A DNA stretch of 64,000 nt from assembly GCF_018139145.2 (NCBI RefSeq), contig NC_059482.1, positions 10,779,294-10,843,293 of the forward strand, in the 5' to 3' direction. Source of the stretch: Gymnogyps californianus (lineage: Eukaryota; Chordata; Aves; Accipitriformes; Cathartidae). This document shows positions 29,701-41,700 of this stretch, piece by piece. The notes beneath the pieces are model-generated. The model saw only the letters and a program-made list of their open reading frames with translations. It was not told the DNA's origin and did no database searches. Position 1 is the stretch's first letter. Every line of letters starts with the position of its first letter. Position numbers and translations under genes: made by a program.

Positions 29701-32700
29701 AGAAAGGAAACATCTGCCAACTTTAACTTTTGCAAATTATATGGAAGCTTGAAAGTATCTGCTAAGTTTATAATATGGTCTGCACAGGAATACTTTGCCG
29801 GAGTACCAGAGGTCAGAGATCTTCTTGTCCCTCAGCATTAAGTAACCTTTTGGTTAAATAACCTGACCGAAGAGTAGGAGGAGAGAGAAAGGTAGAGAGA
29901 ATTCCACACTAGAGTAAACACGGCACAGAGATTATGGATACACTGCCAAGAAAGGCGGGGTTTTCCAGCAAGGTAACAAAAGATATTAGCTAGGTTGGGG
30001 CAGGAACGTACCCTTCACGTCCTCTCCACCCAGTCTTGGGCTTGCTGACTTTGGTGGTGGTGAATGCTGCAGTGGTCAGAGCAAGACATGTTACCTGCCT
30101 CAGTGCAGAACTGCGACATTTTTTTGGCAGCAAAGGTGTGCTTTCCGGATAGAAGGGTGTTTCCTTCAGCATGGTAGCTGACATGAGGCAAAATCCTAGG
30201 GAAGATAATGAAGTTTTTCATTTTGACATCATGGCAGGTTAAGGTAAACTGCAGAGGAGAGTCTAGAGTTTACCCTGGGCCACAAACATGTCAAAATGAT
30301 AAACTGCCTTGTTTTCATCTGGATTTTACCACATGTCAGTGAGTGCATAGCAAAGACAAGACTTTTTTCTGGCGAAGATAGTACCTTGGGGCAGGTCTAC
30401 AGCTTGTATAAATTGTGATGAATTCAGTGATGCTGTCACGATTTACACCAGCTGCAAATTCAGCTTAGCATTGTCGTCTGCAGTGGGAGGTGTGTGGTAC
30501 TAGCACATCCATGTGGCAGGAGCTGGCACGCTGCTCCCGTGCTGGAGAGGTGGCGCAGAGCAGAGCCTGGATAACAGCCCAGAAGTGGAAATGATAATTG
30601 TATTATACAAGAGTGTACTTTTGTGAGAGTTCCAAGAAAGAGCTGGGCAATGGTGATTGGGAGAAAAACAGTTAACTGCCACCTGCCTCTCCAGGACAGA
30701 TCAACTTGAGAGAGAGAGTGACAATGAATACTGACTTCGTAGCCACAGTTAATTTGCACTGAAAGGCTCTTTTTTAGTGTACAAATATGAATTAGTGTAG
30801 GAACTTAAACTGTTGAGGAATTTTCAATTAAGATTTTAAAAATAATTTATTTTAAATGATAAATTATAAGTTTAAACCATTTTTATCCTTTCCCTGCATC
30901 GATATTTTTAAAAAGTAGATCTCCTAATATCTTAAAAGTGTTTGTTCATATCTTGCTATGTTTGCCTACCTGATGATAATATTTGATTAGAATTTCTTCA
31001 CAGAGTCTTGAATACTCTTTCCTGAAAGAATCTATGTAAAGGGAGAAAACAATACACATCCTGTACTCCACCTTCATAGGCCTCTAGCATACGATGCCAC
31101 CTTTTGTTTGCAAGAGTTTAAATTTCAAATAAAATCCCAGCATTCTTTTGAAAAAAAAGGAAAGGGCCTCTCCCCTGCTTAGATTGTCAAATCCCAGACT
31201 AGCCCGGAATTGAATAGGCCAAGTCAGTGACCTCAGGCAGAAAGAATGTTGGTTATTTACGTAGGGCTTCTGCTATTTTAGCAGCAAACCTTTTCTTCTG
31301 AAAGGACAATGTATACTGTTTTGTGTTTATGGCCAAGTAAAAAGCTTGTACATTTGAGATTTGCATCGTAATAGCCTCGTAACTCAATATACAGCATCCT
31401 CAAAAATAGCAGTGCAAGGCTCTGTTTTGTCTTAGTCGGTGCAGGTCTTTTAGAGGCTTTTACAAAGGTTCTCTGAAAAACTGTCCTAAAGATTCAGCTG
31501 CTTATATGTTTGCTTTGGTGGCTTTTTCCCCCACCGAGTTTTGCTTTTTTTCAAAAACTAAAATTACCCGCGGTTTCTTTGTGAGCTTCTACACGTGGTT
31601 TCTTTATCAGGCCAGTGTTCAAAATATTTTGATGCATCTCAAGCTAAGCTTTGCCTTGAAACCAGGAAAATGCGCGTGTCTGTGTGTGTGTGTAATTCAC
31701 ACACCGAGCATTTTTCCTGAAATAATGGAAGATCTTTACAGGCATTCTGGCCTGGTGGATGAGCTTGCAATTCCAAATGGTTTTTAAAGTGTGCCTTTCT
31801 CAATAGATTGTAACCATGAGGAGCTATTGTGTGAGTAAAGCACACATTTAGGATCCAATCCTGCATTCCTTAAAGTCAATGGGAGTCTGAGCGTGAAAGG
31901 AATGCAGGATTGGGTCCTGAAACAGGGGAGCAAAATTGTGTGCCAGATTGCTTTGAAAAGAAGAATACAGCACATCCACAGTAGCCACTTTTTAGTGTTT
32001 CAGATTTCAAACGGCTGGAGTCTGTGAAAAGTGGCTTCTGCCAACATGCAGTATCTTCTATTCAAAGGAATTTGGCATTGATTCCGCCCCCCCCCCCCCC
32101 CCCATCTTAAGAACCCTGAAAGCCCTAGAAATTCACCCCTTCTTTCACAAAGCCTGAGCAATTGAGCATTGTGAGGAGGGGATGGGGCCAAGGTGGTGGG
32201 GGATGGAAGCTTCTCCAAGCCCAGGGGCTGGGGCTGGAGCACAGTCCTCCTTGCAGCCCCTTCCCGCTATGAAGACCCTACACTGCCCTGGCACCTGCAA
32301 TGGAGGCTGCGGCTCGAACACAGGACACTGTCATGAAGAGGTTGTGCTTATGTTGTTTGGTGGCTTTGCAAGTCCCCTGTAGGAGACGGAGAAAAATTTA
32401 ATTAACAGTTATTCAGGGGCTAAAGCAGCCTCGGTGCTCCCCGTTCTCAAGTGGGTAGAGTGACAAAAACCCCGTGTAAAGAAAATCTCTGTGCAGATAG
32501 GCAGTCATAAGCCAGAGGGAGGGATGGAGAACTGCGGGCCCAAACTCACATGTGAGTAAAGGAGAAATGGTAATAAATAAAGAAAAAGTATTGGAAGCTT
32601 TTGTTTTCTTTTGGCATATCTTTAATTCCTGGGCAGGCAAACCTCCTCTACCAAGTGGAAAAAAAAAACCAAATAGATCTCCTGGGTGAAATTCTACATC

Positions 32701-35700
32701 AGTTTTATCTTGAGATGACTGAGTAGAGGAGGTAGCCGAGGTGGGTTGTCATTACTTAATATTTTCAATGATTTATTCCATGTTTGTAAAACTTGGTATT
32801 TCTCTTGAAGTTTCAGCTCCTGGAATCATCTGATCACTTAAAGTTTAGCTTCCACTTTTCAGAAATAGTAGTTGTCCAGCCTGGGGGTTTGTGGAGAACA
32901 GATTGGATTCAGGATGTTTCATTTGCCGTTCAGCTTTTGAGTTATTTTGGTCCCAGTTTCTCAATCATTAAAACGTGTACTTAAAGAGCACACAGGCACT
33001 CTTCAGAGGGCAGGTCACACCTTGCACGGCAAGAAAAGCTGCAGCATCTGTGCCAGAGTTTAGTTTAAGGCTGTGGACGGTGGTCCCCATCGTTTGCGTC
33101 CTGTGCTGTCATGCTGGTGTCCGCAGTCCTTATGGGAGATCGCTTGGGCACTGACTGCCCCTGCACGGGCTCAACAATGGGCTCCACCACGGCACGTGGG
33201 TGGCACATGGGGTGTAAAAGTGCGTTTGGGTGCTGTCTGCGTTTGGGAGTGTGGGCAGCCTGTGGATGGCCACCGCAGACTGGCTCTGAATCAGAGCAGC
33301 CCCAGACCTATGCCAGGGGCTTTGGCAAAACAAAATTACCAGGTTTGGCCTGGTAAAGTTCACGTTTCTATTGAGCAGTGATGGAGACTGTGGCTGCAGG
33401 TGGGCAGCGGGCATGCAGATCTGTTTGCTCAGCACAAGCCACCTTGTGTCTGGTTTCACTGGTACAGGGCTTTGGGGCAACACATGGGAATTTTCCTTCC
33501 CTATTATGGTAGCTGGGAAATATTTGAGCAAATGTTGTTGAGTACTAATCCTGCTTGTATGTTTACGTGTTGCTTTAGTCTGAACGCTTTGAGAGACTGT
33601 CACTTAAGGTGCTAACATGAGACCGGTAATGATGCTGGTGTCACATCAGTCACTGCAGAGATGGCATCTGAAGCAGTTAACAAGCAATTAGGTCCATGTT
33701 TAACATTGCTGACTAAAACAGACAGGCACAGTTCTTGTGGTCAGTCAGGCATGAAGAGCCAGGGGCTGCCATGCTCAGAAAGCTGTGCGAGTTGTGGACC
33801 AAAGCTTCCAGAGTGCAGAGATTCTCATTGAGTGTCCCGTTCAGCCTTAGAACTGACAATTCATAAAATAAGAAGTAAAGGGAAGAAATCCCAATGAGAG
33901 AAGCAATGTGATATGCTTTTTTCCTCCAGAAAGAGCTGTTAAAGAAGGATGCTGTGTCTTTGTGTTGCTGCTGTGAGACAAGCCAGCTTGTGGGTGCCGC
34001 TTTCCCAGCAGGAGCAGTGTGTGGCCATGCCGGGGGCTCAAGCAAGCCCCTGATGCCGTGGCAGGGCAGCCACAGCCATCCCGCCTGGTCCTGCCGCAGC
34101 CTGCACCTTGCTCACTGCCTGCGCGGGGGCTCCCGGCGGGGCCGTGCCCCCATGGGAGAAGTGGCAGCAGAGCTGAGGTCTGTGCTTGTCTGTGGTCAGA
34201 CCTACCCAGGCATGTCCCCAGCCAACAGGAGTGGCAGGTACTTGAATAACACTCCGTGGCAATAGCTTGGGCTGTTCAGGCTTTTAATTAGCTCTGCTTT
34301 AACAAATTTCTTATCTTTAGCAGTGATACCTACAGCTGAACTCTTCGATTGCACTCCATATAGGGAGGTTTTAGTTACATTTTCTGACTAAAATACAGTC
34401 CTCTTGTTCCACGCAGCTGTAACCTTAGAAATAACAAGGATATTATTAGTCATCTCGCACTTTGTTCCCTCTAATGCTGAAACTTCCCCACATGAAGTTA
34501 CGAGAAGAGGCACGTATATCATGAGAATATCGTGAGAGAGATCATGATGGCGAGGAGGTACACTGGTGTATTTTTTTCAGCGCGCTGGTAGTCTCAGGGA
34601 TGCACCAGGCTTTATCTGGGAGGCAAGGCTGGGGCTGCAGCATTCCCATTATGTCAGAGGGGAGCTGGTTTTTTTAAGTAGCGTCAGGCACTGAGACAAT
34701 GCAGGCTTCTCACATGAACTTGCTTACACTACAATACTAGTAAATCATGATTATTACCCAACGGTTGCGTGTTTTTAATCATCAAAGTACTTAAAATATT
34801 ATAATAATGCTTGGCACTTTTCAACTTCAAAGCACGCTGCAAACAGTAATTAGGTCTAATAACCATGCTGTGACAGTGAGACATTGCTATCTCTTGTCTT
34901 ACAAAGGCGAGGGGGAGGTGTTAGCCCCCGACGCAGTTGCATCATCCCATGTTAGACTGTAGATCTGCCACTGAAGGCTGCTACTTGATAAACTCACCTC
35001 CCTATAGGCAAATACCCCGCTGCCAGCAGCGGCAGGGAGGGCTTTGAAGATGCTTTCCAGGCTAGCAGGGAGGGGGCAGGACATTTTCAGTGCTCTTTTG
35101 GAGCACCTCCTCAAGACCGTAAAACATGGTCTGATTCACATTTTGTTCCATGAGGGCATGGAGCAGCTTTTGAAACAGCATTGGAAAAAGTTTTACCCTA
35201 TCTTGGCTTCCTGGCTGGTGTGTTTTCACCACCCAGTGAAGTGTTGTGGAGACTGGAGAGAATAGTTGTGGACAGCCTGTGTCAACTGTGGGTCATTTTT
35301 CCTTTTGCAAGCCGAATCTTTGAGTTGAGTCCTCTGCTAAAGCAACAGCTCTCCCATTCATTCCTTTAGTTTGCAACACATAGGAGATAAAAAATTGTGC
35401 AGGAAGTAATTGTTAGACACATTTAAATACCAGAGACTTATAAACTGGTTAAGTGTGAAAACTGATTGTAAAAACCTAGAGTTGATTCTGATTTTATGTA
35501 TTTTTTAAAAGTTCCAAAAGCCTGCATTCTTTTGGATGTTTGTCATGGTGGTTGCAAACACTAGTTGTGATTGTTCCTTGGGACAGCGTAATTTCTACCT
35601 TTGCATTTTATTAACTACTAGATTATCTACATGAATCTTTGCACTCTTTGCTGGAGCATTTGCAAGGTCTCTGCCTCCCACCTGAGGTGGTGGAACCCCC

Positions 35701-38700
35701 TTATCCTGGTGCTCGCTACACCTCAAATGTGTGGGTGTCAGTCAAGAAATGTACAAGCATTGAAACAAGCATTTGTTGTTACCGTGAGCGCATAAGCTTC
35801 ATTTTCTACAGTAAAACAAGGCTAAAGAGCACTCAGGGGAAAAAAGCGCTTCCCTATAAAAGCTAGTGTTACGTGCCTGCACGCGGGCTGCAGGCTGGCT
35901 AGCTTCTGCCCCGTCCCGTGGTCCCCCCACGCGTTCCTGGCCGACCTGCTGCTCTTCTGGTCGGCTGTGAAACAGAGCCTCTTCCTTGCTCCTGTTGAAA
36001 ACTAGTCTGACAGGGCGGACGTGCCAAGGTGGGTATCCAGCAGAAGGAGGAAAGAAGCGCAGTGTTTGTGAAACCCCGTACTTGTGAACTCTGCGCTAGG
36101 CTGCTCATTATAACTGCTCATTATTATTATAATGAGCTATTGGCAAGTTGCATCAAGTTTTGTCAGAAAGTCTTGACTTTTTTGTTTCAATATTATGAAA
36201 GTAAATAGTAACCCAGGCTTGGCTATACTCAGTCATTCAAAGGAAAGCCAAGCAGCAGGTTCTGTGTACTAGTGGGCAGGATGATATTACCTTGTCTAGC
36301 TGGCCAGGCACTTGACTCAGCTGGCTAAAGCAGCATTAGGCTTTTTTAACTTGTAATCTCTGCCTGATTGACAATAATAGTTACGGCTACACAAAACAGG
36401 CTGCTGCTGTGCAGGCCCCCGAGTTACTCCAGGACCTTGAGAGGTGGAACCACCTTGTCCAGTACATCGAGCTCGGAACAGGTACCCTAACCTTGAGGTG
36501 TTGCACCCTCCCTGCTGCACGGCTGCCCTGGGGCTGGGAGGTACCAACGCTGCATCTCCCTGGGCTTTGTGTTTCCCTGGCTGCAACTGCCAGCACTTTC
36601 CTCTTGATTGCAGTTTTCACATGATGCCCAGGCACTCGCAGAGTTTGGTGTTTGACTGTGTTCAGTGCTGTCATTTAGCAAACTCTTCCGGAGGGCAAAT
36701 GGAACGTATGTTTTTGCCTTTATTTCTAAAATGCAGTATGTAGAAGCCAATATAGTGCAGCCACGGCTTTTTGTGTGATAACTTGCTGTTTCTTGTTTAT
36801 GAGATAATTGTTCTACAATCCCTGAATGAAATTATTCTAAGGTAAAAGGCCTGTCAATCTTACTAATTATTGCTAATAATAGTAATTATCATGTGAGCAA
36901 GCTGCTTGCCTGCTTCATGAGTTTAGGCAAGTTGGTTCCCTAATAGGTGGCTTGTTTTTTTCAGCTGTAAAATGGGGAAAATGGTATTTTTCCTCAGTTT
37001 TGAAAGGTGTTGCTCTGCAAGTGCTGTGTAAAACAGAGATGTTTTTACCACGTCATCTGTATGGAAGGGGAGGCCAGCTGCCGGTGTTTGGCAGGCGGGG
37101 GGGGGGGGCTTGCAGAGTGTGAGCAGTGAGCAGTGGCTCACAAGTTGTGCAGTGGCTGAGATGGAGGCTCGCAGCTTTGCTGCGCTGGGGTGAGGTGAGG
37201 TTGTTTCATGCCAAACGCATCTGATAACATAAGTGTCTTTGAGAGCCAGTCCAAAACACCAGTTTGCCTCGTTTGCTTTGGGTCGTAGGCTTCCCACTCC
37301 TTCCCAATTCAGGAAAGCTCTGACCCCATTGGCTTCTGCCAGTGATGCTGTGCTAAGGAAACAACAGGAGCTGAATTTGGGGCGTTTCTATCAACCTGAG
37401 CACTGGCAGGCTCTGCCCACTGGGATAGAAAGCAGGATGTACGGGTCCTTGTGCACCTTCTGCAGTGTCTCGGGAGATGCTGACACCTCCCTGAATTAGG
37501 GTGTTCCTTTCCTGCAGAGATCCTTCCAGCAATGGAGTTTAGAATTTGTCCCTAATTATCTCTGCTGCTTCTAACCATAATGGGCGTGTGATGAGGGTGA
37601 TGGCCAGCACTTCTCCACCTGAAACAAACGCCCCAGCTCTGCACTGGCAGTGTATGTGAGCAAGGTGGAAGTGCTGCATCAGCATGTCCAAGGCAAGTCC
37701 CTATTCTGGGTGCAGCCACTTCATTTCCACCATCTAAAGGCAAGTTGTGTATTAAGGCTGGGTCTGGCAGAGCCAATGTGTCCTTTAAAAAGCCATTCTG
37801 GCCTCTTTCCTTTTCTTCCCTCCCTTCCATTTACCTTTCCTTTACCTTTCACTGGAGAGGTTTAAAAACAGCTTGGATAAGCAGGAGGGAAGATCTAGAG
37901 CTGGTTGTTCCTGCATCAGTCGAGAGAGGCCCTGTGACCCCCGATTGCTGTCCCAGCCCCATGCCTTGTTTGTGTGACACGTAGGGTGGACCAGTTCTAC
38001 CTAAGAGTCTCAGAGGAGATGGGACAGTCTCGGTGCATTGCCCATGCCACCAGGCTCCTGGTCCCCACCAGCGCTACCAGGCAGCTGGAAAGACAAACAA
38101 GAGCTGACTCCACCTACCAGCAGTATGGAGACAGCAGCCTGTGAGATCGACAGCCCAAGAATGTGCACACAAAAGAAGCATTTCCCTCGGCCACGACAGT
38201 AAAACCGCCAGACAACCACATGCAGCATGTGATTTCCCAAAAGCATCAGCCCAGATCCCAACTTCTTTGTGCCACACACTGTTTCCCAGGATCAGATCAC
38301 AGTGGCAACGTGTAAAAGGCACTTTCAAGCACTGAAAATTAATCATATTTTCCTCAACATTGTTTATGGAAACCATGGAGAGCACTCCTGCCCCTCTGTG
38401 CTCGGCCAGCTGGCTCAGCTCGCCAGCCCTCAGAGTCAAACCCTCCACAAAGATCGGCGGTGTTCATGGTGGAGCTACTCTGCCTTGGTAGGAGATGTCC
38501 AGGCTTATTCTGTGGAGTAAAAGCTTTGGCAGTGACCTGGGAGGGGTCATCTGTTGACCTGTAAATACAGAGCCTCTTGCTCTCATCGTTGCTCTGTGTC
38601 ACTGCTAACGGCAGCTGGTATGCAGCCTGTAGTAGGCACCGTGCCATCTGCTTGCCAAGGCTGTAAATGGCTTGTGCGAGCACCCAAATATTTGGGAGCT

Positions 38701-41700
38701 TTGGCCAGTCGGACCCTGGCATAGAGTGGAAATAAGGTGAGTCAGGATGAGTGTGGTTGCCCTTCTCCCTCTCTGGTTTTACACTGATAAAATGGTGTTG
38801 CTTTCAGTGGGGCAGCTCTGGTGTAAGACTGATCTGCTGTATCTGAAAACTGGTTGGGCTTGGTGGTTTCTGAATTCCTGGTTTTAATCCTTTTTGTTGG
38901 AACTCTGGAGTCTGTTGTGCATTTCTTAGCTGTAAAGGGAGCCATCAGTTAATGATGATCACAAGTTTTGTCAATAGAGTTCCGCAAGCACTAATGAAAT
39001 GGCAAATGTTCAAACTTGAAAATGAAATCTGTTGTTTTCAGTGTGATTTTTCTGCCCTTCCCTCCATCACATGTACGTTGTACTGCTTTAGTGTCACAGG
39101 GAGCTGTGAGTGTAGCTGATGTGGCATTGATTAATGTATTAATATTTTTAAAGGTGACAGGAACATCCATATGCAGTATCCCTTGTTTGGTCCTTCAGAG
39201 ACAAACACATTGCTGATGTTGATTGCAGTGGATGTGTGCCTGCTGTGATTTCACCTGCTAAGAAAATTGTCTCAGTTTACAAATGAGCCTTTCCCCCCAG
39301 AATAATCATTTTTGGGTTTAGATTTCAAATTTTCCAGGAACTGGTATCAGCTGGGTTCCGTGACCTGCACTTAGAAGTACCATTTAGTTGATAAGGAGTT
39401 TGTTAAGGCAGGATGGAGCCAAGAGCCTAACCCTCACCCCTGTCTCTGGATGGAACCTCCGGGGAAGAGAGGGGCCAGGAACTGGCCATGCAGACAGGCG
39501 CAGCAGGGTGTGCTTTTCACTTTGCATCCTGAACAACTGGGTTTGGGGACAGAGCACAAAATTCTGACGGTACTGTGTTTTAACAGGGAGAAGACTACGA
39601 GGGAAGGCGTTCTACAATGTCAGTGGCAAGGTGTACTGTGAAGAAGACTTCCTAGTAAGTAAGATTTCAGGCATTTTTTAATTGTTTTAAACAAAATTGT
39701 TCTTTTATATTGGCTTATTTGCTTTGAGAGACAGTTTAGTCATCTGGGGCCTCCTGCCAGTGCTGGAATTGGGAAGCATTTACCACTAATTCCATAAAGG
39801 CAGGATCAGGCCCTTGGTTTGAAGTGGTGGCTATGAAACCAAGTACATAACTGTCCATAAGCCATCACAAAGTGTAAATTATGAGAATAAACGCTGGAGC
39901 TGCTCAAGCTTGGGACTTGAATTGCAGCCACAAAGCCTCGCCTGCCAAGCTAGAGCTCAAAGTCAAACATCTGGGGAATACCAATCATAACAAGAGGGGA
40001 GACGGTTTTGACTGGAGCACGTCATCGCTGTGTACAATGTTGCTTTGTTGCAGGCGCAGTTTTAATCACTGCTCTGCTCGGAGTGCTGTGGAGCTGCATT
40101 GTGATTAGCTGAAAACTGTTAGCCACGGAGGAGCAACTAATTTTCTCTCTATGCGCCCAGAGCTTTTATAAACGCTTTACTTTAATAGAGACTGAGTCAT
40201 GAAAAGAAAAATGAAGCTTGTTGCTGAGCTGTGTTGTTCCAAAAATAAAATATTTGTGCAATTAAGGGTGAGGATTGTGCAGTACACAGAGAACGATTTG
40301 ATAAGTAGCAGACCATTTATAATTAAGATTAAGAGGATGGCATGGCTGGGAATTGAAATTAGAGAGGAATGATATATTTTAGCTTAGAGGATGATAAATT
40401 GGATAATCAGTATGTTGAATTTATACCACCTTTATTTATTGAAATACCATTCATTTAGAAGCTTGAGTCTTCCAGAACGACTTTCCATTTCTAATGAATA
40501 TATGGCCATGCTTTTTGCAAAGGAATTACTCAAAGTATATCCCACAACAAAAATGTTACTGGCAGTTCAGAGTGCGCAAATGCATTTCTCATCAATGCAA
40601 TCCATAAAAATCATGGAAATTCCTAAAATATAAGCCGTATTTGCCTTCACGCGTTACACCTTTACTCTCAGCCTACTACAGCTGCAGCCTGTTGAAAAGA
40701 GCAAATTGTATTTTGTGCAGAATATAAGTTTCTTGTTACAATTGAAATGTGCTACTGTTTTGCTTGCGTTTTGGAGAGAAAATTATTTTTTCTCCCTTGC
40801 TTTTTTCAGCTCTTTTTTTCCTGCGTTTCTGCGGAAGCACAGGGAGAGGAGAAGAGGTGGAGCGTGAGATGGAGGGGCTCAAACCTTTGAGATTTTTATT
40901 TTGAACTGTGTTGAAATGTACTTTCCCCATGATGAAAACCTTTCATCCAAACTTAATGACATGATTGTTGTTATTAGCTTGTAATTTCAGCCTAAACATG
41001 AGAATTTTAAACCTAAAAATCTCAATCTTTTGGACAACATTCAGTTTTCAAGGGGTGGGGGGAAACCTCTTTAGTTCTTAGACATGTTCTGTAGTAGGCT
41101 TCTGAAGGGAGATACTTGCAGTGATTTTTCCCAAGAAAACAGAGGTTAAGGACCTGATAGGAATAAACTTTCTGCAAGTTAGGGAACTGTTGGGACATTT
41201 AAGGCACAGATTTAAAAGCCCAGACCTCCCACAGGTGTGTCTTAGCAGGTTCCCAGTAGCACAGAGGGATGGGAGGGAAGCAGACCAAGGGACTCACTGC
41301 TGCGTAAGTCAGCGACAGAAATCAAATTCTGACGTTGTCCCTGCCTGTGTTAAGCCAGCTGCTTCTCAGAAAGTGATTTCATCTTCTCTCAGCTTCCCCT
41401 GAGCAAATGTCGTAGCAAGAATAGTAGGAATTGCCTTGTTTCCCTAATAAAATAAAACAACTTTGCCTATTTTAGAGTTCTGTGGACAGAGAAGGCTCAA
41501 AGCTTTTCTCGAAGTCCAAGGAAAAGGCTGCAAAGTAGCAATTCAAAAGGAAATTATTTTAGCTACTTCATATTCCTAGCTCTTGCTCCTACCCACTTGG
41601 AGACCCCAGTCCTCTCTAAAAAGAGGTGTTTTCAGTCCAAAGCAGATAGCCATATGCTTTTTCTGTATAACTGAGAATTTCAGTCTCTACCATAACTCCA

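Larger units (their letters stand above)
11799..39586 (+). other. WTIP: WTIP intron 2 (about 27.8 kb)
   Basis: The intron runs from GTAAGT at 11799 to TTTTAACAG at 39586 and makes up over 40% of the window. I see no second gene inside it. Recognisable relics are a CR1-type LINE 3' end (about 14141-14540), a palindromic repeat (16026-16092), MIR-like SINE pieces (21965-22170, 34801-34916 reversed, 36910-37040), a short hAT-like element (25692-25878) and a hairpin repeat (31850-31918). There are also a TG microsatellite (17618-17635), a 25-bp tandem duplication (26426-26471), a poly-C run (32087-32103) and a G-run (37097-37108). A GC-rich block lies at about 33980-34240. The remainder is unassigned and could hold enhancers that cannot be recognised by eye. 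Confidence 0.85.

Noticed and set aside
33130..33603. 157-residue open frame, - strand
   Set aside because: GC-rich sequence with open frames on both strands. No protein family is recognised.
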